Both the position numbers and the translations under genes were made by a program. DNA of 64,000 bases from Nocardia mikamii NBRC 108933. Its GTDB lineage: Bacteria; Actinomycetota; Actinomycetes; Mycobacteriales; Mycobacteriaceae. Shown here piece after piece: positions 42,632 through 51,629 of the stretch; positions within the stretch are counted from its first letter, which is position 1; the number at the start of each line of letters is the position of its first letter. Under the pieces are notes generated by a model. The model was not told where the DNA came from, did no database searches, and worked only from the letters and a program-made list of their open reading frames with translations. The stretch covers positions 1 through 64,000 of the forward strand of contig NZ_BDCM01000027.1 of the NCBI RefSeq assembly GCF_001613505.1, read 5' to 3'.

Positions 42632-43112
42632 GGGTGAGCGCTCCGATCACCTCGGCGTAGGCAGGGAACTCATCGACCGTGGTGGCGGCAATCGGCGCGG
42701 GCCCGCGCCACCGGCGCCGCGATACACCAGGAGTGGGCAACGCGAGCTCGGCTCCCGGACCGACCGTGACGATCGACCTGGTCTTGGCACGCCTGGCCAA
42801 CCCGAGCAGGTCGTCACCGGAGGCCGGCGGGCGCGTCAGAAACACCCAGACGCCGGGCCCGGAGCGGTGGACCAGGGTAACGATCGGCAGATACCCGTGC
42901 AACCGCCCCACGGCAGCCTCCGCGAGGTCTTCTGGGGCCATGATCGCCCGCACCCTGTGGGTACGGATCGTCAGGGCGCGAGTTCGCGCCTCATAGAAGC
43001 AAGTGCCGAACAACTCGTCGTACAGGCATCTCTCGTACTCCCGCGTCGTTCGAAAACCACTGGGAGAAGGCTGCTCCGGCAGAGTGCTCGGGCCGGTGAG
43101 AACGGTGGACAT
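42621..43112 (-). CDS. Uncharacterised protein coupled to the nucleoside hydrolase (163 aa)
   Basis: The ATG at 43112 has GAGGA nine bases upstream. The protein has an N-terminal helical part (YERCLYDELFGTCFYEARTR) and a Rossmann-like second half (PIVTLVHRSGPGVWVFLTRP and SIVTVGPGAELALPTPG). The tail, with a Trp-Arg cluster (RRRWRGPAPI), precedes a terminal acidic helix. No family was recognised. Its 3' end overlaps the hydrolase start, so the products may act together. Confidence 0.5.
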   Translation of the reverse strand: MSTVLTGPSTLPEQPSPSGFRTTREYERCLYDELFGTCFYEARTRALTIRTHRVRAIMAPEDLAEAAVGRLHGYLPIVTLVHRSGPGVWVFLTRPPASGDDLLGLARRAKTRSIVTVGPGAELALPTPGVSRRRWRGPAPIAATTVDEFPAYAEVIGALTHDV

Positions 43113-43176
43113 GTTGAGATTCCTCGATCGGAAAGTAGGCAGGCACGGACTTCGACCGGCGTCGGAGCCGGGCCGA

Positions 43177-43773
43177 TCATTCGTGGGCGGTGATGGCGTG
43201 GCGGATGAGCGCATGGGCATCTGTGCCCTGGACCGCACGCTCGGTCAGGATGTCGAACACCGCCAGGTAATCCCCGATATCGGCAGGATCATTGACTTGC
43301 AAACTGCCGGTCACTGTCTCCACAACGGTCTGATCGTGGTCATAGATGACGAAATTCGTTGACGCGGTGTGAAATTGCGTATTCCGGGGCAGGATGCCCA
43401 GAGTCGAGTTCGACGGCAACGGGCGCAGCAGCATCTCCAGTTGCGTGCGGGTGGTCTCCGCGTCACCGACGATCGTGTGCAGCGCCTGCTCACCGAGCAC
43501 GAAATGCGTGCGAACCTCGGACACGCGCCAGCGTCGCTGCCGCGCCAGCCGCTGCTCCAACGCAGCCTGAACATCATCCTCGCCGACGCAGACGTCCAGG
43601 ACCGCGCGGGCGTAGTCGCGGGTTTGCAACAACCCCGGTACGACGCTCGGGTCGAACCATCGCACCACGACCGCATCGGTCTCTAGTTGCCCCGTCTGCT
43701 GCTGCAATTCGCTCGACGGATTCCCCCGCCACGCCACGAATTCCGGGCGCGGCGATGCCACATCGACAGCCAT
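43177..43773 (-). CDS. Stand-alone DUF5753 protein lacking the XRE domain
   Basis: 198 residues; TTTGGAG eight bases upstream of ATG 43773. The whole protein is a DUF5753 domain: VVVRWFDPSVVPGLLQTRDY and ARAVL, then RLARQRRW, HFVLGEQALHTIVGD, LGILPRNTQFH, and FVIYDHDQTVVETVTGSLQV. In most actinobacterial proteins this follows an N-terminal XRE HTH of about 80 residues, which is absent here, and no HTH is readable in the other frames directly upstream. It may bind the ligand or partner of a full-length regulator, or be a truncated gene. Confidence 0.72.
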   Translation of the reverse strand: MAVDVASPRPEFVAWRGNPSSELQQQTGQLETDAVVVRWFDPSVVPGLLQTRDYARAVLDVCVGEDDVQAALEQRLARQRRWRVSEVRTHFVLGEQALHTIVGDAETTRTQLEMLLRPLPSNSTLGILPRNTQFHTASTNFVIYDHDQTVVETVTGSLQVNDPADIGDYLAVFDILTERAVQGTDAHALIRHAITAHE

Positions 43774-43824
43774 GTTCTTCTCCAAATATGTTGCCAATAA
43801 ACAGTTTCGAGTCACACTTCACAT

Positions 43825-44046
43825 TTATGGGGCGACGATCGTGGCGATCAGTGTCCGACCGTCGACCGTCGTGGTGATGATGAGTTGCTTGGTGACAGCG
43901 GTGGTTTCGGATCCGACCTGCTCGGTGATCTCCACCTGCCACCGACCGACCGAGTCCGGCTCGATCCGCACGCAGCAGCGGCAATTCGAGAGCGAGAGGA
44001 TTGTCGGCCATAACTTGTCACGCCCAGCTGCTGTCCGGCACAACAT
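43825..44046 (-). CDS. Small uncharacterised protein, start uncertain
   Basis: The C-terminal ~45 residues (VGRWQVEITEQVGSETTAVT and KQLIITTTVDGRTLIATIVA) read as a small beta-sandwich and look genuinely coded. The N-terminal part from ATG 44046 is rich in Cys/Trp and overlaps the preceding gene by 29 bases. The competing start at 44011 (MADNPLALELPLLRAD) is in another frame and would need a frameshift to reach this C-terminus. The gene may therefore be frameshifted. Confidence 0.3.
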   Translation of the reverse strand: MLCRTAAGRDKLWPTILSLSNCRCCVRIEPDSVGRWQVEITEQVGSETTAVTKQLIITTTVDGRTLIATIVAP

Positions 44047-44188
44047 GTTTGGACTCGATCAGCCGTTGCTTCGCCTGCTGCTTCACCGGACAAATAGACA
44101 CCGCACAGTCGCTGTGGACCTGCATAATGACGTGCGCAAAGCCCACTGTCATCACTGGCACAGGATCGTGATTCATCACCCCGTACAC
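44018..44188 (-). CDS. Small Cys-containing protein (56 aa)
   Basis: A GTG at 44188 has AAAGGAG six bases upstream. The product reads VMNHDPVPVMTVGFAHVIMQ and VHSDCAVSICPVKQQAKQRL followed by VVPDSSWA. The Cys-x4-Cys-Pro-x-Lys pattern with a late VPDSS recurs, to my memory, in small Nocardia proteins near DUF5753 regulators. Function unknown. Confidence 0.5.
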   Translation of the reverse strand: MYGVMNHDPVPVMTVGFAHVIMQVHSDCAVSICPVKQQAKQRLIESKHVVPDSSWA

Positions 44189-44483
44189 CGCGTCTCCTTT
44201 CCGCACTCTCCCGTGATCGCGCCAGCGCGCTGCCGGGACTACGACAGTTCGGCATTCCTTCCACTCGGAACCGAACCTCGATCGCCTTCACACCTCGCTG
44301 TCGAGTACTCCGCGCCAGGGCAGGCGTATTCGAACCGCACGGTGGGGCGCGTCTTCGGGAAAACGAGCCAGACTGAGGTTCACCTTGAACCTCGTCTCAA
44401 AAAAGGCCATACAAGAGGACACTGATAGGTCATTTCCTCCCGATGGCGTGGTTCACGCCCTTCTTAGGGACTAAATTGGACGC

Positions 44484-45755
44484 ATGACAGCACCCGGAAA
44501 CGCCGCACTTCGCGCAGCCCGACAGGCGCTCGGGTTCCGTTCCCAAGCGGCGCTCGCAGAGGCGTTGAACGAGACAGCGCGAACCATAGGCTTACGCGTC
44601 TCGATCAACGCACGGACTGTGCGCCGATGGGAGTCCGCCGAGCCTCCCTGGCCTCATCCGGAGCACGCAACCGCATTAGAAGCTCTGTTCAAGCGGCAGG
44701 TCTCTGAACTGGGCTTTACACCACCATGGTCCGACTCGTCCGAGAGTGAGCGACCAGACGCACGGGGCACCAAAAGACCGTCAACTTGGGCCAGCCGTCA
44801 CCTCGGGGGATCTGACGCGGCTCTCCCGCCCTCTGTGTCGAACGACTTCATGTCGGTCACCGTCGCTCACAGGCACCTCTATTGGTCGGTTCCGGCGGCT
44901 CGGCTGCACCGCTCGGTTGCCGAACATGCCGTACTTGGTGCCGACCTTTTGGGCCAGATACACGGGACGGCGAAGGAATTCCTGGCGCGGGCAGTGGCAG
45001 AATCGGCACTGCTCGCCGGCCGACTGGAGTTCTTCGATCTTCAGCAACCAGACCTGGCTCAACGAAGCTTCGTTCTAGCTCTCCAAGCCGCCCATCAAGG
45101 GGATGATTCACTGCTCGGAGCAGCCGCCTTGGCGCATATGGCGTTCGCTCCGGCCTTTTCCGGCGACGCAACCAGAGCCGATGAAGCGCGAGATAAGGTG
45201 CGGGCGGCCCGCGCTTTTGCACGTCGAGGCGATGCGAGCGCCGAGATGCTCGCCTGGCTCGATGCCGTCGAAGCTGAAGTCGAAGCTCGCTTCGCCGATC
45301 CACGCCGCGCGCTGAATCTCATCCACCACGCGGAGCAGACTCTGAGCGACTATGCGCCTGATTCGAACCCATCCCCTGCTTGGCTCGACTGGTTCTCCTC
45401 CGCGCGCCTCGCAGGTTTCCGGGGCAATACGTTGTTGATCGCGGGACGTGGACGCGAGGCGCGGCAAGCCCTCGAACAGGCACTTAACGAGCTTCCTGAA
45501 GAGTCGATAAAGCAGCGGACCATCTACCTCGCGGACATCGCAGCCGCAGCCGTTCTCGAGCGCACGCCTGAGGCGGCATGTGAGTACCTCAAAGAGGCCC
45601 TGGATCTTCTGGGCAAGAACTGGTACGCGACCGCGATGGACCGAGTCAAGTCCGTGCGGCAGTCGCTACGTGAATGGGATTCACTGCCTGCCGTCCGAGC
45701 GTTGGATGATCGCCTCTACGAGTGGCACACTACGGTCAACTCGTCGCTCGGCTAA
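44484..45755 (+). CDS. XRE-like regulator with TPR-type helical repeats
   Basis: 423 residues. N-terminal HTH: NAALRAARQALGFRSQAALA and EALNETARTIGL with a recognition helix NARTVRRWES. Residues ~130-410 are alpha-helical repeats (AVLGADLLGQIHGTAKEFLA, ALLAGRLEFFDLQQPDLAQR, GNTLLIAGRGREARQALEQA) as in peptide-binding or phosphate-binding TPR regulators of actinomycetes. The stop overlaps the stop of the convergent HAD gene by four bases. This regulator-HAD pairing is seen elsewhere in actinomycetes and suggests that the enzyme makes or removes the regulator's signal. Confidence 0.75.
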   Translation: MTAPGNAALRAARQALGFRSQAALAEALNETARTIGLRVSINARTVRRWESAEPPWPHPEHATALEALFKRQVSELGFTPPWSDSSESERPDARGTKRPSTWASRHLGGSDAALPPSVSNDFMSVTVAHRHLYWSVPAARLHRSVAEHAVLGADLLGQIHGTAKEFLARAVAESALLAGRLEFFDLQQPDLAQRSFVLALQAAHQGDDSLLGAAALAHMAFAPAFSGDATRADEARDKVRAARAFARRGDASAEMLAWLDAVEAEVEARFADPRRALNLIHHAEQTLSDYAPDSNPSPAWLDWFSSARLAGFRGNTLLIAGRGREARQALEQALNELPEESIKQRTIYLADIAAAAVLERTPEAACEYLKEALDLLGKNWYATAMDRVKSVRQSLREWDSLPAVRALDDRLYEWHTTVNSSLG

Positions 45756-46408
45756 GGTGAGACGTTCTCTGCCGCAACAATTTCAGACAGCTCGTTGAGG
45801 TCGCGGATTCGCCAATCGGAAAGATTCGCGACCTCTTCACTATCGCGAAGGATCCACCCCCAAGGGCCGCGCTGTATGTAGGCGGTCCGCATCCCGGCGC
45901 GCTTGGCTGGCGCCACATCGTTGTCGATCCTGTCACCGACGTAAACGATCTGGTCAGCCGCACAGGGCGCGGCTTGAACAACCTTGTCGAAGAACTCCGG
46001 CGCCGGCTTGTGGACACCCCAGTCATCGGACGTGGCGATGAAGTCCGTCGGAAGGTCGAGGCTTCGCAGAATCTGCCCCGACCGGACCGTCTGGTTGCCG
46101 ACGATCCCTACCCAGACACCCAAGTCCCGTAGCTTCGAGAGCGCGGGCCGGACATCTGGGTAGAGGTCGTCCTCCCCGTAGCGCTCCGGCTGTCCAGCGT
46201 CCGCACGCGCCTGACGCTCGGCGGCAAGGTCGAACCCTGGCTTGAAAACCTGGAAGGTCTGAAGATAGTCCTGGCCACTCGCGATCGTCGCCCCGAAGAC
46301 CGCCGCGAAAGTATGACGAGGCACCCCGAGCCAATCCGCCCACGTGCCGTATTCACGGGTCTCATCGACAAGCGTTTCACCAACGTCGAACACGACAGCC
46401 GAAATCAT
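45752..46408 (-). CDS. HAD-family hydrolase
   Basis: 218 residues. Motif I FDVGETLVDET contains the nucleophile Asp, with Gly in place of the usual second Asp spacing. A helical cap (about 25-90) follows. Motif II-like VGIVGNQTVRSG, motif III lysine in GVHKPAPEFFDKV, and motif IV YVGDRIDNDVAPAKRAG are present. It is probably a small-molecule phosphatase or dehalogenase-like enzyme in the cytoplasm. It is convergent with the TPR regulator and lies 53 bases before the methyltransferase gene's 3' end. Confidence 0.85.
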   Translation of the reverse strand: MISAVVFDVGETLVDETREYGTWADWLGVPRHTFAAVFGATIASGQDYLQTFQVFKPGFDLAAERQARADAGQPERYGEDDLYPDVRPALSKLRDLGVWVGIVGNQTVRSGQILRSLDLPTDFIATSDDWGVHKPAPEFFDKVVQAAPCAADQIVYVGDRIDNDVAPAKRAGMRTAYIQRGPWGWILRDSEEVANLSDWRIRDLNELSEIVAAENVSP

Positions 46409-46461
46409 GCGAACCACCGTACCCGCAGCAGAGCAGGCAACAAGTTGACACTGCCATGCTG

Positions 46462-47301
46462 CTAGTTCTGCAGTAGATCCGGCCGTTTCCGAAGATGGAC
46501 CACGTGTGGTCCCGCAACGGTTGCGCGACCGTTTCTGGGTGCACCATAGGTTGCCACGAGGTCTGATGCGGAGTGGTCTTCGATGTGGCAGCCGTAAGAC
46601 CGGAGAATGTCGTGGAATTCGTCGGCAATAAAGCAGGACAGCCACGGCTCCCCCAGTCGCGCAGTGCTTTCCGCACGCATCTGCAGCTGGTCCGCTGTGG
46701 CCTCGTCGGGTGGGTAGAAGTAGTCGAGAACGGCTTCGCCGCCGTTGTGGTCGGTGATGTAGCGGAGCATGTCGTCGAGCGCTGGTTTGGAGAGGTACGG
46801 GGTCACGCCGAGCGCGATGTAAACAGCGGGGCGGGTCCGGTCCAGTCCTGCTTTGGCCAATTCGCCTGCCAGCGTGGCTTGTTCGAAGTCGATCGGTACG
46901 AAGGTGAGGTTGTCCGGGATGGGGATTGAGGCTTCGGTGAGAAGTTGTCGTTTCCAGTGCTGGGTATCGGGGTGGTCGACCTCGAAGAATCGTGCGTCGT
47001 GGGTTCCGCGGTAGGCAGTGGTGTCGAGGCCGGCGCCGAGGATCACGACCTGATCGACTCCCTTGGCGATGGCGGCGGTGATGCGGTCGTCGGCGAACCG
47101 GGAGCGCGCGAGCACATACAGGCCGCGGCGCTCGGCTACGTCGGTGGCAAGTCCGCGGTCGAGCACGGTTTCGTCGAGGACGGGGGCGCAGAGTATCCGC
47201 TCAGCGAGTGGGTCGGTCAGGATCTCTGGGTGCAGTTTCGAGTACTTGGCTCTGATGTGCGCCATGGCTGCGGCGGTTTCGCTGGGTCGTCCGGTGTGCA
47301 T
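46462..47301 (-). CDS. SAM-dependent methyltransferase, leucine carboxyl methyltransferase family
   Basis: 279 residues from the ATG at 47301, two bases after the P450 stop and with GAGAGGG inside the P450 3' end, so it is translationally coupled; an ATG six codons earlier is possible. Signature segments are ETAAAMAHIRAKYSKLHPEI, VVILGAGLDTTAYRG (SAM motif), ARFFEVDHPDTQHWKRQLL, and VYIALGVTPYLSKPALDDML. This group (LCMT/PPM1-like) is abundant in mycobacteria and Nocardia and methylates carboxyl or hydroxyl groups of mostly unknown substrates. The coupling implies that it acts on the P450 product or in the same pathway. Confidence 0.85.
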   Translation of the reverse strand: MHTGRPSETAAAMAHIRAKYSKLHPEILTDPLAERILCAPVLDETVLDRGLATDVAERRGLYVLARSRFADDRITAAIAKGVDQVVILGAGLDTTAYRGTHDARFFEVDHPDTQHWKRQLLTEASIPIPDNLTFVPIDFEQATLAGELAKAGLDRTRPAVYIALGVTPYLSKPALDDMLRYITDHNGGEAVLDYFYPPDEATADQLQMRAESTARLGEPWLSCFIADEFHDILRSYGCHIEDHSASDLVATYGAPRNGRATVAGPHVVHLRKRPDLLQN

Positions 47302-47303
47302 GG

Positions 47304-48602
47304 TCACCCTCTCGTCCATGGGAAAGTCGGGAATTCAGCTCTCTGCGGTGGCGGCGGGGCGTATCGGTTGTCGGGTGGAAAAGCGACTGGTAGCGCGGCA
47401 AGGGATCGGTGGAACGGGCCCGGCCTGTACTGCAGCTCCTCAGTGGGCACCGCCAGCTGGATATCTGGTATGAGATCGAGCAGGTAGTCGATTGCGTCCT
47501 GCGCGATCAGGTATGCCGCGTTTCTGGCCGGGCAGGCGTGTGGGCCGGTGCCGAAAGCCAGGTGCGAGCGATTACCTGCGAGGTCGGCATCATTGGTGCT
47601 GATGGTGGGGTCGTTGTTGCAGGCGGCGATGCTGATGACGACCGGCTGGTGTGCGGGCAGCCATGTGGTGTCGACGAAGATCGGCTGCCGTGGGTAGGTG
47701 ATGGAGAAGTTGGCCATCGGCGGGTCCTTGAACAGGACCTCGTCGAGAGCGTCGCGGGTTTGCAGGCTTCCACCGAGCAAGCTGCCCCCGAATCGGTCGT
47801 CGGTGCACATCAGCCGGAGGGCGTTGCAGATGAGATCCGGCACCGCTTCCAGGCCGGCGCCGTAGAAGCTCATCAGCTGGGCGATCATCTCGTGGTCGTC
47901 GAGCCGGGCCGGATGCTGTATCAGCCACGAGGTGATGTCGTCGCCGAGTTGGTCATGCTTGAGTGAGACAAGCTCGGCCAGTGCTTCGGTGAGCGTGTTC
48001 ACACCGGCCCGCGCAGTCGCGTCGCTGTCGAACCGGGCTGCCGTGCCCGCGGCGACCTGATGGTCGAGTTTGCCTGAGTGGCTCTCGTCGGCGCCCGCAA
48101 TGAGTTCGGTCAGCACGGAGAAAACCAGGGGGTAGGCGTATTGAGACACCAAGTCGGCATTGCCAACTGGCCGGAAAGTCGCGATCAGTGGGCCGGCGAG
48201 GCGCTCGATTCGTGCGTGCATGGCATGCAGATCGACACGTTCGATGGCGGCGACGGAGGGTTGGCGATAACGAGTGTGCTCGGGACCGGTCGTGTATCGC
48301 GCGGCTGGGTGCCACTCCATCATCGGCCGCAGGGAGCAGTCCTCGGGAATGGTTTGCTGCCAGTATCTGGGGTCGGCCGGAAAGTGCTCGGGATCGTGGA
48401 GGATCCGCACGGCCGTGTGGTAGCCGAGAACGAGGGTCGCCGGGACGCCGGGCGCCAGCTCGACTGGCGCCAGCGTGCCGTACTGCTGCCGCAGTGCTCG
48501 GTAGACCGCGTGCGGATCTCGTCGAAACTGTTCGTCGTGGATCGGGACGCGGCGGTCGTCGCCGGTGTCGACGGGCGAGCCATGGACAATCGGGCATGTC
48601 AA
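47304..48602 (-). CDS. CYP157-like cytochrome P450 lacking the ExxR arginine
   Basis: About 432 residues from a TTG at 48602 with GGAG about ten bases upstream; the start is uncertain and in-frame codons continue to 48656. The heme loop is HLAFGTGPHACPARNAA (Cys near 356), ending CPAR rather than CxG. The K-helix motif reads DEVLFKDPP, so the Arg of ExxR is Phe. The I-helix segment FYGAGLEAVPDL lacks the usual acid-Thr pair. This combination and the ending LAVPTEELQYRPGPFHRSLA and ALPVAF fit the CYP157 family, which usually sits in conservon operons in Streptomyces; no conservon genes are here. It may have little classical monooxygenase activity. Confidence 0.82.
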   Translation of the reverse strand: MTCPIVHGSPVDTGDDRRVPIHDEQFRRDPHAVYRALRQQYGTLAPVELAPGVPATLVLGYHTAVRILHDPEHFPADPRYWQQTIPEDCSLRPMMEWHPAARYTTGPEHTRYRQPSVAAIERVDLHAMHARIERLAGPLIATFRPVGNADLVSQYAYPLVFSVLTELIAGADESHSGKLDHQVAAGTAARFDSDATARAGVNTLTEALAELVSLKHDQLGDDITSWLIQHPARLDDHEMIAQLMSFYGAGLEAVPDLICNALRLMCTDDRFGGSLLGGSLQTRDALDEVLFKDPPMANFSITYPRQPIFVDTTWLPAHQPVVISIAACNNDPTISTNDADLAGNRSHLAFGTGPHACPARNAAYLIAQDAIDYLLDLIPDIQLAVPTEELQYRPGPFHRSLAALPVAFPPDNRYAPPPPQRAEFPTFPWTRG

Positions 48603-49043
48603 TGTAACGTTACTCCATTTATCGGAGCCCCAAAATGCACAACTGGGGCCTGGCATTAGTAGCGTCGCCTGCGCAAAATTGGAATTACCTGGAATTCAGT
48701 CAAAAGAGTGCCAGATTCGACGGCGTCACCGGAACCGGTTGTACATACCCAAAAACCCACCTACCCACGGCGGAAATCAATGCTGCGGATGCGCCATAGA
48801 TGCGCGCCGCGAAGGGACGGACCAACGGATAGGAGACGCTGAAGTCGCAGCGTGTCAGGGATTTTCGAGCCGTCCGCACCAATCCACGGGAAGCGGAATG
48901 GAGCGTCGAATGCGGGGCGACTTTTCGCTATACCCATTAGAGGTTGCGACGTGATGGGTATATACCCAAAAACCTACCTACCCACGGCGTGCGGAGCCTG
49001 CCGTGGAGACCGCGCGCCCCTTTTTCGCGATATAGTTGCCGAC
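48603..49043. promoter_or_regulatory. Divergent promoter region with GGGTA-TR-TACCC boxes
   Basis: The region lies between the P450 gene and the divergent LuxR-type regulator. It holds TTGTACATACCC (48739-48750), the perfect palindrome GGGTATATACCC (48956-48967), and the inverted repeat TATACCCAT (48929-48937) with ATGGGTATA (54 to 62 of the same block, 48954-48962). A palindrome GTAACGTTAC (48604-48613) overlaps the P450 translation start region. TATAGT at 49030-49035 precedes the regulator ATG by few bases, so a leaderless transcript is possible. Confidence 0.6.
48745..48989. repeat. Pair of 28-bp direct repeats
   Basis: The copies at 48745-48772 and 48962-48989 begin ATACCCAAAAACC and end CCTACCCACGGCG, with a single mismatch over 28 bases. 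Each starts inside a GGGTA/TACCC box, so the duplication carries a regulator box with its flank. The start points are 217 bases apart. Confidence 0.8.
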
Positions 49044-51629
49044 ATGATCAAACCCGGGGGGAAAGCACTCGGTACGGTACCGGCGCCGACGCATGGCTTC
49101 GTCGGCCGCGAAGATGAACTCGAACTCGTCAGCACTTTGCTGACATCGGGGCCGCATCGGCTGATCACCTTGGCGGGGCCCGGGGGAATCGGGAAGACGC
49201 GGCTCGCCGACGAGGCGGTTCGCCGGGTCAAGGCTCAGGGGCTTCGGGTGCACTGGGTACCGCTCGCACGACTCCCAATGGACGCAGAGTACGTCCAGGT
49301 GGAACGGGCCACTGCCTCTGCGGTGATCTCGGCCGATTTCTCCAATCGCCCGACCTTCGACGCGCTGGAAGCGTCCCTGCGCGGAGTCGACGGGGCGGCG
49401 CGCAGTGACCGTGTGCTGCTCGTGCTCGACAACGGTGAGCACGTCCTCGATGCTCTGCGCACTCTGATCGAGCGGCTACTCGACCGGCTGCCGAACCTGG
49501 TCATCATGGCCACCAGTCGCAGCCCGGTGGCCTGGCGCGACGAATATCTGCACGTGGTTCGGCAGTTGTCGGCCTCCGATGCTCTGATGATGTTTCGCCA
49601 ACGCACCGAACTGATCGGCCGGGCTGTGGAGTGGAGCGCGCAAGACACCGCGACTGCGGCCGAGATCTGCAAACACATCCAATACCACCCGTTGTACATC
49701 CAACTGGCGGTCGGACGGCTGCGGTATCAGGCTTTGACCGATCTCTGCAATGAGCTCACCGGCCGCGCGGACGACAAGCGGCTGGAGTGGACGACCGGAG
49801 CGCGTGCAGGCGCCGATGCCCGGCACCTCGGAATCACCAACGTCATCGCCTGGAGCTACCAGCTGTGCAGCGAGAAGGAAAAACTGCTGTTCACACGGCT
49901 GTCAGCGTTCGCGCCAGCAGGTGACATCAACCTCGACGACACCGATGATGCCGCGGATGCGGGTGCCGGCCTCGACGCGGTCATCGCGGTGTGCAGCGAC
50001 GACGAGCACCCGACCGACGATGAGCACCCGAACGAGGACAGCGGTGACGAGGAACAGGTGAGGCTGTCCACACGGGAGATTACTGGGTTGCTGGAAAGCC
50101 TCGCCGACAAATCGCTGGTCACGATCCATATCACCGCGAGCGGCCAGCGGTACTCGATGCCCGAGACGTTGCGGGTGTACGCATGGGACCGGCTGCGCGA
50201 CAACGGCCCCTGCGAACCCACGCGGTTGGCTCGACGACACCTCGCCTACTACCGAGACCGAGTGGCACAGGCCGCACACAATTGGTTCAGCGCGCACGAA
50301 CGTGAACTTGTGCAGTGGGCACGGTCGGCGTGGGGCAATATCGTGGCGGCGATCGAGACCAGTATCACCGTCGAGGGCGAGGCCGCCGCCGGTCTGGAGA
50401 TATGCCGGGGCCTGATCACCCTGCGCGTCCCCTTCGTGCGAGGGTCGATCCGCGACATCCGCAGCCTGTCCGAAAGGTGTCTGGACGCCAGTCGTGCACT
50501 GACACCGCAACCCGTCGACCTACAGATCGAACTGAAAGCCGCGCTGGCATGGCTGGCCATACGGTCAGGCCAGGGGCCGGAAGCTACGAGCCTGCTCAAT
50601 GAGGTGATCTCACACCATCTCTCGGACAGTACCGACTGGTTGAACCACCCCGAACTGGATCGCGGCCTGCCGCCCATCATCGAACTCGCGGAGGGCACCA
50701 GGCTCTTCCTCTCCGACGAAGACGAACGAGCCATCCTCGTCATACGGCGGGCGCGTGTGAAGTTCCACGACGTCGGCGACCCCGCAGAGGTGTTCGCAGG
50801 GATGTTCGGCGCTCTGGCCGCCGCGCTGCTCGGATCGGCCGCGGAGGCTCACCAGATCGCCCGCTGCGCTGTCGACCACGCAGAAGCATCGGGAGCGACC
50901 TGGGCAACGTCGTGGGTGAAGCTGGCCTGGGCCGTCACGTTGACCAAACACGGCGACCCGCACGAAGCAGCTGCGGTGCTGCGCGACACACTGTCCTATC
51001 AGCTGGCGTTCGGCGACCAGTGGGGCGCGATGTGGAGCGCTGTCCTGCGGACCTGGGCGCTGGAACGCATGATCGTCGGCGACGATCCCGATCGAGATTG
51101 GAAGCTAGCCAACGAGATCGCGCAGATTCTGGGCGGCACCGAAACCCTGCGCCGCCACCTCGGCGTCGACATCACAAGCATGGGATGCTTCGCCAAGATG
51201 TCTCTCCAGGCCGAGACATCAGCGCGCGCTGTACTCGGCGACGAGCAGTTCGCGGCCGAGATGGCCCGCGGCGCTGAACTCGACCCCCACACCAATGACG
51301 TACACCGGCTTGCGCTCGGAGAACCTGTCTTCACCGTCGACCCGTCGCCTAGCGAGGTCGCCCGCAACGGCGGACGAACAGCACCAAACAGCCCGCTCAA
51401 ATACGTGGCGGCGCCCTGGGAGAAGCTCAGCGCCACCGAGCAAGAGGTCGCCGTTCTGGCAGCAGCGGGGAATTCGAATGTCAAGATAGCCAGGCACCGC
51501 CAAACGTCTGTCAGGACCGTCGACCGACAAATATCTTCAGTTCTCGACAAACTCGGCATCCGGAGCCGCCATCGCATCGCCGAATTCGTGCCGGATCATC
51601 TCCGGCCACAGCAACGCAGACTCCGGTAA
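49044..51629 (+). CDS. LuxR-type STAND regulator (AAA ATPase plus LuxR HTH)
   Basis: 861 residues from ATG 49044; no strong ribosome-binding site. A nucleotide-binding domain with HGFVGREDELELVSTLL, Walker A LAGPGGIGKTRLADEA (44-59), Walker B VLLVLDNGEHVLD and SRSPVAWRDE is followed by a winged helix, an acidic loop with a repeated DDEHP(T/N) motif, and a long helical TPR-like region. The C-terminus is a LuxR HTH (KLSATEQEVAVLAAAGNSNV followed by SVRTVDRQISSVLDKLGIRS). Such proteins are pathway-specific activators in actinomycetes. It is divergent from the P450-methyltransferase pair and upstream of the FAD monooxygenase, and the shared palindromic boxes are its likely sites. Confidence 0.85.
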   Translation: MIKPGGKALGTVPAPTHGFVGREDELELVSTLLTSGPHRLITLAGPGGIGKTRLADEAVRRVKAQGLRVHWVPLARLPMDAEYVQVERATASAVISADFSNRPTFDALEASLRGVDGAARSDRVLLVLDNGEHVLDALRTLIERLLDRLPNLVIMATSRSPVAWRDEYLHVVRQLSASDALMMFRQRTELIGRAVEWSAQDTATAAEICKHIQYHPLYIQLAVGRLRYQALTDLCNELTGRADDKRLEWTTGARAGADARHLGITNVIAWSYQLCSEKEKLLFTRLSAFAPAGDINLDDTDDAADAGAGLDAVIAVCSDDEHPTDDEHPNEDSGDEEQVRLSTREITGLLESLADKSLVTIHITASGQRYSMPETLRVYAWDRLRDNGPCEPTRLARRHLAYYRDRVAQAAHNWFSAHERELVQWARSAWGNIVAAIETSITVEGEAAAGLEICRGLITLRVPFVRGSIRDIRSLSERCLDASRALTPQPVDLQIELKAALAWLAIRSGQGPEATSLLNEVISHHLSDSTDWLNHPELDRGLPPIIELAEGTRLFLSDEDERAILVIRRARVKFHDVGDPAEVFAGMFGALAAALLGSAAEAHQIARCAVDHAEASGATWATSWVKLAWAVTLTKHGDPHEAAAVLRDTLSYQLAFGDQWGAMWSAVLRTWALERMIVGDDPDRDWKLANEIAQILGGTETLRRHLGVDITSMGCFAKMSLQAETSARAVLGDEQFAAEMARGAELDPHTNDVHRLALGEPVFTVDPSPSEVARNGGRTAPNSPLKYVAAPWEKLSATEQEVAVLAAAGNSNVKIARHRQTSVRTVDRQISSVLDKLGIRSRHRIAEFVPDHLRPQQRRLR

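Noticed and set aside
47304..51629. Conservon (cvn) operon, suggested by the CYP157-like P450
   Set aside because: No sensor kinase, roadblock, DUF742 or small GTPase gene is present next to the P450.
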